A stretch of DNA of 5,508 nucleotides from the NCBI GenBank assembly GCA_025966215.1, contig JAOPVM010000253.1, positions 1 through 5,508 of the forward strand, written 5' to 3'. Positions 1-5,508 of the stretch are shown one piece after another. This DNA comes from Klenkia sp. Its GTDB lineage: Bacteria > Actinomycetota > Actinomycetes > Mycobacteriales > Geodermatophilaceae. Under the pieces are notes generated by a model that was not told the DNA's origin, made no database searches, and worked only from the letters and a program-made list of their open reading frames with translations. Position numbers and translations under genes: made by a program. Positions within the stretch are counted from its first letter, which is position 1. Every line of letters begins with the position of its first letter.

Positions 1-42
1 CCGCACCGGGCGGGGCTCCGTGGACGGCTCCTGCAACAGCGC

Positions 43-54
43 TGCAACGTTGCG
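43..54. promoter_or_regulatory. Possible LacI-family operator upstream of coxS
   Basis: Positions 44-53 read GCAACGTTGC, a perfect 10-bp palindrome centred on CG, which is the typical architecture of LacI-family operators. It lies about 195 bases upstream of the coxS start. The half-site CTGCAAC also occurs as direct copies at 31-37 and 230-236, the last overlapping the region just before the coxS ribosome binding site. No regulator gene is visible in the window, so the assignment rests on sequence resemblance alone. A 10-bp palindrome can arise by chance in GC-rich DNA. Confidence 0.3.
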
Positions 55-91
55 GTCTCCCGGGGATGCGGACCGTGGGCGTCACGATCTC

Positions 92-101
92 CGCACGTGC
101 G
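92..101. promoter_or_regulatory. Second perfect palindrome in the coxS upstream region
   Basis: CGCACGTGCG is a perfect 10-bp inverted repeat with a CACGTG core. Its centre is exactly 48 bp from the centre of the palindrome at 44-53. It may be a regulator binding site; which family would bind it cannot be told from the sequence. No convincing -35/-10 pair was recognised around it. Confidence 0.2.
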
Positions 102-119
102 CCTCAACCAGTCCTGAGA

Positions 120-135
120 ACCCGCCACCGCGGGT
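120..135 (+). other. Small GC-rich hairpin upstream of coxS
   Basis: ACCCGC (120-125) and GCGGGT (130-135) form a 6-bp perfect stem with a 4-base CACC loop. No T-run follows. It could be a weak terminator for an unseen upstream transcript or part of the coxS leader, or have no function. Confidence 0.2.
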
Positions 136-172
136 CCGTCGACACCAGGACGCGCAAGTAAGCGTGGCCTAA

Positions 173-196
173 GGAGTGTGTCCGTCGGCACACTTC
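173..196 (+). promoter_or_regulatory. Leader hairpin occluding an AAGGAG motif
   Basis: Bases 173-182 can pair with 187-196, giving a 10-bp stem with two G-U wobbles around a 4-base CGTC loop. The left arm takes in most of the AAGGAG sequence at 171-176, which matches the anti-Shine-Dalgarno consensus but has no start codon at proper spacing downstream. If transcription starts upstream of 171, this would be a 5' UTR structure about 50 bases before the coxS start. A regulatory role is inference only. Confidence 0.25.
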
Positions 197-236
197 GGTC
201 ACAGGCGGTGGGTGACTGCTGCCGTGACCCTGCAAC

Positions 237-246
237 GAGGCGGAGG
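237..246 (+). promoter_or_regulatory. coxS ribosome binding site
   Basis: The stretch GAGGCGGAGG ends two bases before the ATG at 249. The GAGG at 237-240 has an 8-base spacer and is better placed than the GGAGG at 242-246, which has only 2. The coxS frame is closed by TGA at 225-227 with no other start codon between, so the ATG at 249 is the most upstream start available. Confidence 0.7.
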
Positions 247-248
247 AC

Positions 249-755
249 ATGACGCAGATCAACGTGCGTGTCGACGGTGCGTCCTACTCGGACGACGTCG
301 AACCGCGGACCCTCCTGGTCCACTACTTGCGCGAGCAGCTCGGCAAGGTCGGCACGGTCGTCGGCTGCGACACCAGCAACTGCGGCGCCTGCACCGTCCA
401 CCTGGACGGCGAGAGCGTCAAGTCCTGCACCGTGCTGGCCGTCCAGGCCGACGGCGCCGAGGTCACCACCATCGAGGGCATCGCCGACGGCGCCACCCTG
501 CACCCGATGCAGAAGGCCTTCCACGAGCAGCACGGTCTGCAGTGCGGCTACTGCACGCCGGGGATGATCATGGCCTCGATCGACCTGGTGAAGAACAACC
601 CGAACCCCACCGAGCACGAGATCCGTGAGGGCATCGAGGGCAACCTCTGTCGCTGCACGGGCTACCAGAACATCGTCAAGGCGGTCCAGCAGGCCGCCGG
701 CGAGATGAGCTCCACCGGCGTCCACGCGGTGGAGACGACGGGAGCGCAGGCATGA
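249..755 (+). CDS. coxS: CoxS-like [2Fe-2S] iron-sulfur subunit of a form II CO dehydrogenase-type molybdenum hydroxylase
   Basis: This 168-residue protein is the electron-relay subunit of a xanthine oxidase-family enzyme in the cytoplasm. It passes electrons from the molybdenum site of CoxL to the FAD of CoxM. The N-terminal plant-ferredoxin-type domain (about 1-77) has cluster ligands C40, C45, C48 and C60 in the pattern CX4CX2CX11C. The all-helical second domain (about 78-150) carries C99, C102, C134 and C136 (CX2C...CXC, within QCGYCTPG and NLCRCTGY). All eight ligands are present, so both clusters should form. Length is normal for the family, with a roughly 15-residue unconserved tail. 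The start is fixed by an upstream in-frame stop and a purine-rich ribosome binding site. The stop overlaps the coxL start as ATGA, implying translational coupling. The family assignment is firm; the cox name follows convention, since CO oxidation itself is doubtful here. Confidence 0.94.
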   Translation: MTQINVRVDGASYSDDVEPRTLLVHYLREQLGKVGTVVGCDTSNCGACTVHLDGESVKSCTVLAVQADGAEVTTIEGIADGATLHPMQKAFHEQHGLQCGYCTPGMIMASIDLVKNNPNPTEHEIREGIEGNLCRCTGYQNIVKAVQQAAGEMSSTGVHAVETTGAQA

Positions 756-3229
756 CCGTCACCGAGGACCCGAGCACCGCGACTGCGGGGGCACCGGCCA
801 AGGAGGTCGGTTCGGCGCGCCTGCGCAAGGAGGACGCCCGGCTGATCACCGGCAAGACCACCTGGACCGACAACATGGTCCTGCCCGGCATGGTCTACAT
901 GTCGGTGCTGCGCTCACCCGTGGCGCACGCGACCATCACCCACCTCGACGTGAGTGCCGCCAAGGACCGCCCGAACGTCGTCGCCGTCTACACCGGCGCC
1001 GACTTCAAGGACGAGCAGGGCTCCATCCCCTGCGCCTGGCCGGTCACCCCGGACATGGTCAACCCCGGGCACCCCTCGATCGCGGTGGACACCGTGAACC
1101 ACGTCGGTGAGGCCGTGGCGATCGTCGTGGCCCGCAGCCGCACCGCGGCCGTGGACGCCGTCGAGGCCATCGACGTGGACTACGAGAACATCCCCGTGGT
1201 CCTGGACATGGAGGAGGCGACGAAGGACGGCGCACCGCTCGTCCACGCCCACACCGAGTCCAACACCAGCTACCACTTCGTCTTCGACGCCGGCGAGGCC
1301 GGCACCGGTGGCGACACCGACGCCGCGTTCGACGCCGCCGACGTGGTCGTCTCCCGCCGGTTCGTCCAGCAGCGCCTCATCCCGGCCTTCATGGAGCCAC
1401 GGTCGGTCGTCGTCGGCGTCTCCGGGGACAACTACACGCTCTGGTCGGCCACCCAGATCCCGCACATCCTGCGGGTCATGGCGGCGCTGACCACCGGCAT
1501 CCCCGAGCACAAGCTGCGCGTCATCGCCCCCGACGTCGGTGGCGGCTTCGGCGGCAAGCTGCAGGTCAACCCGGAGGAGATCCTGGCGCTGCTGATCGCG
1601 CGCCGGCTGGGCAAGCCGGTCAAGTGGACCGAGACCCGCTCGGAGTCCCTGATGACCGCCCACCACGGGCGGGACCAGATCCAGTACATCGACGTCGCGG
1701 CCGACCGCGAGGGCAACGTCAAGGGCCTGCGCGTGCGGCTGCTGGCCGACATGGGCGCCTACCTGCGCCTGATCACCCCGGGTGTGCCGGCACTGGGCGC
1801 CTTCATGTTCCCGGGCATCTACAAGTTCCCGGCCTACCGCTTCGAGTGCGACGGGGTGTTCACCAACAAGGTGCCCACCGACGCCTACCGCGGCGCCGGC
1901 CGCCCGGAGGCGACCTTCGCCATCGAGCGGATCATGGACGAGCTCGCCGTCGAGCTGTCCATGGACCCGATGGAGCTGCGCCGCAAGAACTGGATCAACG
2001 CCGAGGAGTTCCCGTTCACCACGGTGGCCGGGCTCTCCTACGACTCCGGTGACAACGAGCAGGCCACCCAGGCCGCGCTCGAGCTGCTCGGCTACGACGA
2101 GCTGCGCGCGGAGCAGAAGCAGCGCCGCGAGTCCGGCGACCCGGTCCAGCTGGGCATCGGCATCTCGACGTTCACCGAGATGTGCGGCCTGGCCCCCTCT
2201 CGGGTGCTCGGCTCGCTGGCCTTCGGTGCCGGCGGCTGGGAGCAGGCCTCGATCCGGATGCTGCCCACCGGCAAGGTCGAGGTCGTCACCGGGTCGACCC
2301 CGCACGGCCAGGGCCACGAGACGGCCTGGAGCCAGATCGTCGCCGACCAGCTGGGCGTGCCCTTCGACGACGTGGAGGTGCTGCACGGCGACACCGCGAT
2401 CAGCTCGCGTGGTCTGGACACCTACGGCTCGCGCTCGCTGGTGGTCGGTGGCACCGCGGTGGTGAAGGCCTCGGAGAAGGTCGTCGCGAAGGCCCGCACG
2501 ATCGCCGCGCACCTGCTCGAGGCCAGCGAGGACGACCTGGAGTTCAGCGGCGGGAAGTTCTCCGTCAAGGGCACCCCCGGCGCCGGGCTCGGCATCCAGG
2601 AGATCGCCCTGGCGATCTTCGCCGCGCACGACTACCCGGAGGGCATCGAGCCCTCGATCGACGCCGAGGCGGCCTTCGACCCGACCAACTTCTCCTTCCC
2701 GCACGGCACCCACCTGTGCGCGATGGAGGTCGACACCGACACCGGGTTCGTGAAGATCCGCAAGTACGCCTGCGTCGACGACATCGGGAACATCGTCAAC
2801 CCGATCATCGTGGAGGGGCAGATGCACGGCGGGCTCGCCCAGGGCATCAGCCAGGCCCTGTACGAGGAGGCCATCTACGACGCCGACGGCAACCTGACCA
2901 CCGGCACCTTCGTGGACTACCTGCTGCCCTCGGCGATGGACCTGCCGCACTTCGACACCGGCAACACCACGCACGCCGCCCCGGACAACCCGCTGGGTGC
3001 CAAGGGGGTCGGGGAGGCCGGCTGCATCGCCAGCACCCCGGCGGTCGTCAACGCCGCCCTGGACGCCGTCCGGCACCTGGGCGTCTCCGACATCCGCATG
3101 CCGCTGACCCCCGAGCGGGTCTGGCGCGCCATCCACCAGGGCGGTGACGGCGGAGACCGCGTGGCCGAGGGCAGCAACGCCTACGGCGGCGCACGCACCA
3201 CCGAGTCCGGTTACGAGGAGGCGAAGTGA
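752..3229 (+). CDS. coxL: Form II CoxL-like molybdenum (MCD-binding) catalytic subunit
   Basis: This 825-residue protein is the catalytic subunit of a molybdenum hydroxylase. An aldehyde oxidase/xanthine dehydrogenase a/b hammerhead domain occupies about 20-150, followed by the two molybdopterin-binding domains (about 170-790). Visible cofactor motifs are GGGFGGK (263-269), GQGHET (519-524) and a glycine-rich [11 protein letters not shown] stretch near 688-698. The GVGEAG motif (752-757) supplies the catalytic base E755. The active-site loop at 378-384 reads AYRGAGR. This marks form II (CoxL-like) proteins; true CO dehydrogenases have AYxCSFR, whose cysteine holds the Cu of the Mo-Cu centre. 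Here that position is G381, so CO is probably not the main substrate, which remains unknown. An about 20-residue N-terminal extension and a Gly/charged tail of about 29 residues after the WRAI motif lie outside the conserved fold. GGAG at 741-744 precedes the ATG by 7 bases, and the gene overlaps both neighbours by 4 bases. Confidence 0.94.
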   Translation: MTVTEDPSTATAGAPAKEVGSARLRKEDARLITGKTTWTDNMVLPGMVYMSVLRSPVAHATITHLDVSAAKDRPNVVAVYTGADFKDEQGSIPCAWPVTPDMVNPGHPSIAVDTVNHVGEAVAIVVARSRTAAVDAVEAIDVDYENIPVVLDMEEATKDGAPLVHAHTESNTSYHFVFDAGEAGTGGDTDAAFDAADVVVSRRFVQQRLIPAFMEPRSVVVGVSGDNYTLWSATQIPHILRVMAALTTGIPEHKLRVIAPDVGGGFGGKLQVNPEEILALLIARRLGKPVKWTETRSESLMTAHHGRDQIQYIDVAADREGNVKGLRVRLLADMGAYLRLITPGVPALGAFMFPGIYKFPAYRFECDGVFTNKVPTDAYRGAGRPEATFAIERIMDELAVELSMDPMELRRKNWINAEEFPFTTVAGLSYDSGDNEQATQAALELLGYDELRAEQKQRRESGDPVQLGIGISTFTEMCGLAPSRVLGSLAFGAGGWEQASIRMLPTGKVEVVTGSTPHGQGHETAWSQIVADQLGVPFDDVEVLHGDTAISSRGLDTYGSRSLVVGGTAVVKASEKVVAKARTIAAHLLEASEDDLEFSGGKFSVKGTPGAGLGIQEIALAIFAAHDYPEGIEPSIDAEAAFDPTNFSFPHGTHLCAMEVDTDTGFVKIRKYACVDDIGNIVNPIIVEGQMHGGLAQGISQALYEEAIYDADGNLTTGTFVDYLLPSAMDLPHFDTGNTTHAAPDNPLGAKGVGEAGCIASTPAVVNAALDAVRHLGVSDIRMPLTPERVWRAIHQGGDGGDRVAEGSNAYGGARTTESGYEEAK
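1883..1903 (+). other. Form II active-site loop AYRGAGR in coxL
   Basis: The seven codons encode A378-Y-R-G-A-G-R384. In characterised form I CO dehydrogenases this loop is AYxCSFR, with the cysteine bridging to copper. The glycine at the third-last motif region and absence of any cysteine in the loop rule out the same Mo-S-Cu chemistry. The loop classifies the enzyme as form II, a group whose physiological substrate is unsettled. Confidence 0.93.
3215..3221 (+). promoter_or_regulatory. coxM ribosome binding site inside the coxL 3' end
   Basis: GAGGAGG lies 4 bases before a GTG codon at 3226 and supports that codon as the coxM start. The site is embedded in the last codons of coxL, consistent with coupled translation through the GTGA overlap. 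Confidence 0.7.
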
Positions 3230-4086
3230 TCCCCGCTGCGTTCGCGTACGTCCGCCCCAGCACCGTCGAGGAGGCCCTCCAGGCCATCGCCGCGGGCGGG
3301 GAGGACGTGAAGATCCTGGCCGGTGGGCAGTCGCTCATCCCGGTCATGCGGCTGCGGCTGGCCGCCCCCGAGACCATCGTCGACCTCACGAAGGTCAGCG
3401 AGCTGCGCGGCGTCCGGGAGGACGGCGACAGCCTGGTCATCGGGGCGATGACGACCCACCACGACATCTGCACCGATCCGTTGATCGCGCAGTACGGGAA
3501 GCTCATCGCCGAGGCCACCGAGACCGTCGCCGACCCCGCCGTCCGGCACCGCGGCACGTTCGGTGGCGCCCTGGCACACGCCGACCCGGCCGGTGACCTG
3601 CCGGCCGTGGCGCTGGCGCTGGACGCCGAGTTCGTCATCGCCGGCGCCGGCGGGGCGCGGCGCACGGTGGGGGCGGCGGACTTCTTCGTCGACTACCTCA
3701 CCACCGCGATCGAGGACGGCGAACTGCTCGTCGAGATCCGGGTGCCCAAGCTCGGCAGCGACTGGGGCGTCCGGTACGAGAAGTTCAACCGGGTGGCCCA
3801 GGCGTGGTCGATCGTGGCCGTCGCCGCGGCCGTCCGCCGCGAGGGCTCGAGGATCACCGAGGCCCGCATCGGGCTGACCAACATGGGCTCCACCCCGATC
3901 CGCGCCCGCGCGGTCGAGGCGGCCCTCGTCGGCGCCGACGTGAGCATGGAGACGGTCACCGGGGCGGCCGCACAGGCCGCCGAGGGCACCGAACCCAGCA
4001 GCGACCTCAACGCCCAGGCCGACTACCGCCAGCACCTCGCCCGAGTGCTGACCCGACGAGCTGTGACCGCGGCCGCAGGGCTGTAG
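3226..4086 (+). CDS. coxM: CoxM-like FAD-binding subunit of molybdenum hydroxylase
   Basis: This 286-residue flavoprotein takes electrons from the CoxS clusters onto FAD and hands them to the final acceptor. The N-terminal part (about 1-170) is the FAD-binding PCMH-type domain, with the AGGQS motif at 32-36 contacting the FAD pyrophosphate. The second motif, TFGGALAHADPAGDLP (111-126), corresponds to the family's TIGG loop. Residues from about 177 to the end form the CO dehydrogenase flavoprotein C-terminal domain. Length is normal for CoxM. Translation begins at GTG, with the conserved N-terminus [10 protein letters not shown] following directly, and the start overlaps the coxL stop as GTGA. 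It has no iron-sulfur extension of its own, as expected for the three-subunit form of the family. The S-L-M order differs from the M-S-L order of form I CO dehydrogenase operons and fits form II clusters. Confidence 0.93.
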   Translation: MIPAAFAYVRPSTVEEALQAIAAGGEDVKILAGGQSLIPVMRLRLAAPETIVDLTKVSELRGVREDGDSLVIGAMTTHHDICTDPLIAQYGKLIAEATETVADPAVRHRGTFGGALAHADPAGDLPAVALALDAEFVIAGAGGARRTVGAADFFVDYLTTAIEDGELLVEIRVPKLGSDWGVRYEKFNRVAQAWSIVAVAAAVRREGSRITEARIGLTNMGSTPIRARAVEAALVGADVSMETVTGAAAQAAEGTEPSSDLNAQADYRQHLARVLTRRAVTAAAGL

Positions 4087-4111
4087 CGTCGGTTTCAAGG
4101 CCCCACCCAGT

Positions 4112-4145
4112 CGGCCGGCCCGTCCCCCCGGGGGCGGGCCGGTCG
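4112..4145 (+). terminator. Strong hairpin between coxM and coxG
   Basis: In the 90-base gap, bases 4112-4126 pair with 4131-4145, giving about 15 bp including two G-U wobbles, with a 4-base loop. The core stem is CCGGCCCG against CGGGCCGG. No T-run follows, as is common for actinobacterial terminators. It starts 26 bases after the coxM stop and ends 31 bases before the coxG start. It may terminate part of the transcripts, or stabilise the SLM message, so that coxG is made at a different level. This function is inferred. Confidence 0.5.
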
Positions 4146-4164
4146 CCTGTCCGCCATCACACCT

Positions 4165-4169
4165 GGAGG
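4165..4169 (+). promoter_or_regulatory. coxG ribosome binding site
   Basis: GGAGG with a 7-base spacer precedes the GTG at 4177. This well-placed site decides the non-ATG start, which is followed at once by the conserved family N-terminus (QLENSF). Confidence 0.75.
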
Positions 4170-4176
4170 TCCAGCC

Positions 4177-5004
4177 GTGCAGTTGGAGAACTCGTTCATC
4201 GTCCCCGTCCCGATCGACGACGCCTGGCGGGTGCTGCTGGACATCGAGCGGATCGCCCCGTGCATGCCCGGCGCAGCCCTGGACTCCGTCACCGGTGACG
4301 ACTTCACCGGCCGGGTCAAGGTCAAGCTCGGCCCGATCAACCTGACCTACGCCGGCAAGGCGTCCTTCATCGAGAAGGACGACGTCGCGCACAAGGCCGT
4401 CATCGACGCCCGGGGCAAGGACCAGCGCGGCAACGGCACCGCCGCCGCCGTCGTCACCGCGGTGCTCGCCGACGAGGGCTCCTCGACCCGGGTCAACGTG
4501 CTCACCGACCTCAACATCACCGGCCGGCCGGCCCAGTTCGGCCGCGGCGTGATGACCGACGTGGGCAACAAGCTGCTCGGCCAGTTCGCCGACCGGCTCG
4601 CCGCCCAGCTGGGCACCAGCGACGAGCAGCACGCCCTCGACCAGGCTGCTGCCGCCCAGGCGCAGGAGCCCACGGTGACCAAGGCCGCCGCCGAGGCGGC
4701 CGGGCGCGTCACAGGTGCCGCCGAGGAGGTCGCGGCGTCCGTGGCGTCCGTGGACGGCGACAACCCGGTCGCCGAGGCCACCCGCAAGGTCGGGGAGGCG
4801 TCCTTCGACGCCGCCGCCACCGCGTCGGACGAGGTCGCCGCGGCCAAGGCACCCAGCACCCCCCGCCCGGTGCAGTCCGAGCCCGAGCCGATCGACCTCC
4901 TGGAGGTCGCCGGCGGCGCCGCGTTCACCCGGTTCGCGGCCCCCGCCGCCGCCGTCGCGGTGCTCGGCGTCCTGGTGGCGCTGATCGTCCGTCGCCGCCG
5001 CTGA
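4177..5004 (+). CDS. coxG: CoxG-like SRPBCC-domain membrane-recruitment protein with C-terminal transmembrane anchor
   Basis: This 275-residue protein has three parts. Residues about 1-145 are a CoxG/SRPBCC (START-like) lipid-pocket domain, recognised by the N-terminal MQLENSFIVPVPIDDAWRVL pattern, the CMPGA motif at 29-33, the VKLGPI strand and the terminal NKLLGQFADRL helix. Residues about 146-250 are a low-complexity Ala/Glu/Val linker, probably helical, ending in a Pro-rich patch (227-238). Residues about 254-271 are a hydrophobic Ala/Val/Leu membrane segment capped by R272-R275, a tail-anchor arrangement with the arginines expected on the cytoplasmic side or at the interface. CoxG of known CO dehydrogenase systems docks the enzyme on the membrane, and recent mycobacterial work links it to menaquinone handling. 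By analogy this protein would let the SLM enzyme deliver electrons to the quinone pool. A 9-bp tandem duplication (4734-4751) encodes ASV-ASV in the linker. It lies behind a hairpin and has its own ribosome binding site, so expression may be partly uncoupled from coxM. Confidence 0.88.
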   Translation: MQLENSFIVPVPIDDAWRVLLDIERIAPCMPGAALDSVTGDDFTGRVKVKLGPINLTYAGKASFIEKDDVAHKAVIDARGKDQRGNGTAAAVVTAVLADEGSSTRVNVLTDLNITGRPAQFGRGVMTDVGNKLLGQFADRLAAQLGTSDEQHALDQAAAAQAQEPTVTKAAAEAAGRVTGAAEEVAASVASVDGDNPVAEATRKVGEASFDAAATASDEVAAAKAPSTPRPVQSEPEPIDLLEVAGGAAFTRFAAPAAAVAVLGVLVALIVRRRR

Positions 5005-5022
5005 TCCCACCCCCGCCCGGAG

Positions 5023-5069
5023 GAGGAGCGCCCTTCTCGTCAGCCCTGCTGACGGGGAGGGCGCTCCTC
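5023..5069 (+). terminator. Long inverted-repeat terminator between convergent genes
   Basis: Bases 5023-5043 pair with 5049-5069 without a gap: 21 bp with two G-U wobbles in the plus-strand RNA and a 5-base CCCTG loop. The structure starts 18 bases after the coxG stop and ends one base before the stop codon of the convergent minus-strand gene, so it probably terminates transcription from both sides. There is no T-run on either strand. In minus-strand RNA the two wobbles become A-C mismatches, so the stem is stronger for coxG transcripts. Confidence 0.75.
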
Positions 5070-5070
5070 G

Positions 5071-5508
5071 TCACCGGAGGGTGCGCAGCCAGGTGGTGAC
5101 GGCGGTGGCGATCGCGGGCTGGTCGGGCTTCATCGCGTGGTCGCCGCGGACCGCCACCACCTGCGCGGGGTGACCGGCCAGGGCGGTGCGGACGTCGTCC
5201 GGGCCGCCGAACGCGTCGGTGGCGCCCTGCACCACCAGGGTGGGGACGACGACGCCGGTCAGCTCGGCGATCCGGCTCTTCTCCGGCTTCCCCGGTGGGT
5301 GCAGCGGGAAGGCCAGACACAGCACGCCGGCTGCGCCCAGCTCGCCCGCCGTCCGGCACGCCACCCGGGCGCCGGCGCTGCGGCCGCCGAACACCACCGG
5401 CCCGGCCAGCAGGTCGGCACAGGCGGCGTTCACCGCCCGCCAGCACTCGTCCAGCCGCGGCGGTGCGGCGGCGATCCGCTTGCCGGCCACCCGCCAGGGC
5501 TGCTCCAC
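5071..5508 (-). CDS. KANL3/TEX30-like alpha/beta hydrolase, partial (N-terminus outside the window)
   Basis: The 145 visible residues are the C-terminal part of an alpha/beta-hydrolase of the KANL3/TEX30-like group. The nucleophile elbow GRSAG has the catalytic serine at visible residue 44 (FGGRSAGARVA). The family-typical FPLHPPGKPEKSR stretch follows at 67-79. The likely acid is D98 in QGATDAFG, and the likely base is H124 in RGDHAMK. Members of this family are usually about 200-220 residues, so roughly 60-75 residues are missing, including the strand with the oxyanion-hole motif. The GTG at the right edge is therefore probably an internal valine, not the start. The substrate of these bacterial proteins is not known; a cytoplasmic esterase or lipase-like activity is plausible. 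The gene is convergent with the cox operon, shares its terminator hairpin, and need not be related to it in function. Confidence 0.85.
   Translation of the reverse strand: MEQPWRVAGKRIAAAPPRLDECWRAVNAACADLLAGPVVFGGRSAGARVACRTAGELGAAGVLCLAFPLHPPGKPEKSRIAELTGVVVPTLVVQGATDAFGGPDDVRTALAGHPAQVVAVRGDHAMKPDQPAIATAVTTWLRTLR

Noticed and set aside
1..85. Possible divergent gene starting with GTG at 85 on the minus strand, with GGAG just upstream
   Set aside because: Only 28 codons are visible, third-position GC is low, the spacer to the GGAG is too short, and no motif can be seen.
2..172. Open plus-strand frame from the left edge to TAA at 170-172, possible end of an upstream gene
   Set aside because: After the first dozen codons its third-position GC drops to about 70%, far below the real genes here, and the product has no recognisable motif.
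176..628. 150-codon plus-strand frame overlapping coxS
   Set aside because: Its product is Arg/His/Gly-rich and out of frame with coxS, whose eight cluster cysteines are certain. It is a GC-rich shadow.
914..3136. 740-codon open frame on the minus strand opposite coxL
   Set aside because: It is antisense to an unmistakable coxL, has a low-complexity Gly/Val/Asp/Arg composition with no recognisable domain, and is the expected mirror of a GC-rich coding frame with few stops.
752..3229. Calling the operon a genuine aerobic CO dehydrogenase
   Set aside because: The AYxCSFR loop with its copper-binding cysteine is replaced by AYRGAGR and the gene order is that of form II, so CO oxidation is not supported by the sequence.
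3211..5010. 599-codon open frame on the minus strand opposite coxM and coxG
   Set aside because: It spans two real plus-strand genes and the gap between them, shows only Gly/Arg/Asp-rich composition, and has no family signature.
1..5508. CRISPR arrays, tRNA or rRNA genes, insertion sequences
   Set aside because: No regularly spaced repeats, cloverleaf-like segments, transposase frames or terminal inverted repeats with target duplications were seen.

Overview
The window is high-GC bacterial DNA with almost exclusively G/C third codon positions, ATG and GTG starts, and purine-rich ribosome binding sites. This suggests a high-GC actinobacterium; something like the Geodermatophilaceae is a guess from protein flavour and composition, not a demonstrated placement. 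The dominant content is one plus-strand operon for a molybdenum hydroxylase of the xanthine dehydrogenase / aerobic CO dehydrogenase family, followed by a convergent, partial hydrolase gene.

Layout. Positions 1-248 hold no convincing gene. They contain two 10-bp perfect palindromes (44-53 and 92-101), the first resembling a LacI-family operator, two small hairpins, and the coxS ribosome binding site. Then come coxS (249-755, iron-sulfur subunit), coxL (752-3229, molybdenum subunit) and coxM (3226-4086, FAD subunit), joined by 4-base ATGA and GTGA overlaps. A 90-base gap with a strong GC-rich hairpin (4112-4145) separates coxM from coxG (4177-5004). CoxG is a SRPBCC-domain protein with a long alanine-rich linker and a C-terminal membrane segment. 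A 21-bp hairpin (5023-5069) fills the gap to a minus-strand gene (5071 to the right edge) for a KANL3/TEX30-like alpha/beta hydrolase, cut off at its N-terminus.

How the genes work together. S, L and M would assemble into the usual (LMS)2 enzyme. The substrate is oxidised at the Mo-cytosine dinucleotide site of L, electrons pass through the two [2Fe-2S] clusters of S to the FAD of M, and CoxG probably ties the enzyme to the membrane and its quinone pool. The key point is that CoxL carries the form II active-site loop AYRGAGR instead of the AYxCSFR loop of proven CO dehydrogenases, and the gene order S-L-M is also that of form II clusters. The copper-ligating cysteine needed for CO oxidation is therefore absent, and the real substrate is unknown. 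No maturation genes (coxD, coxE, coxF or an XdhC-like gene) are in the window.
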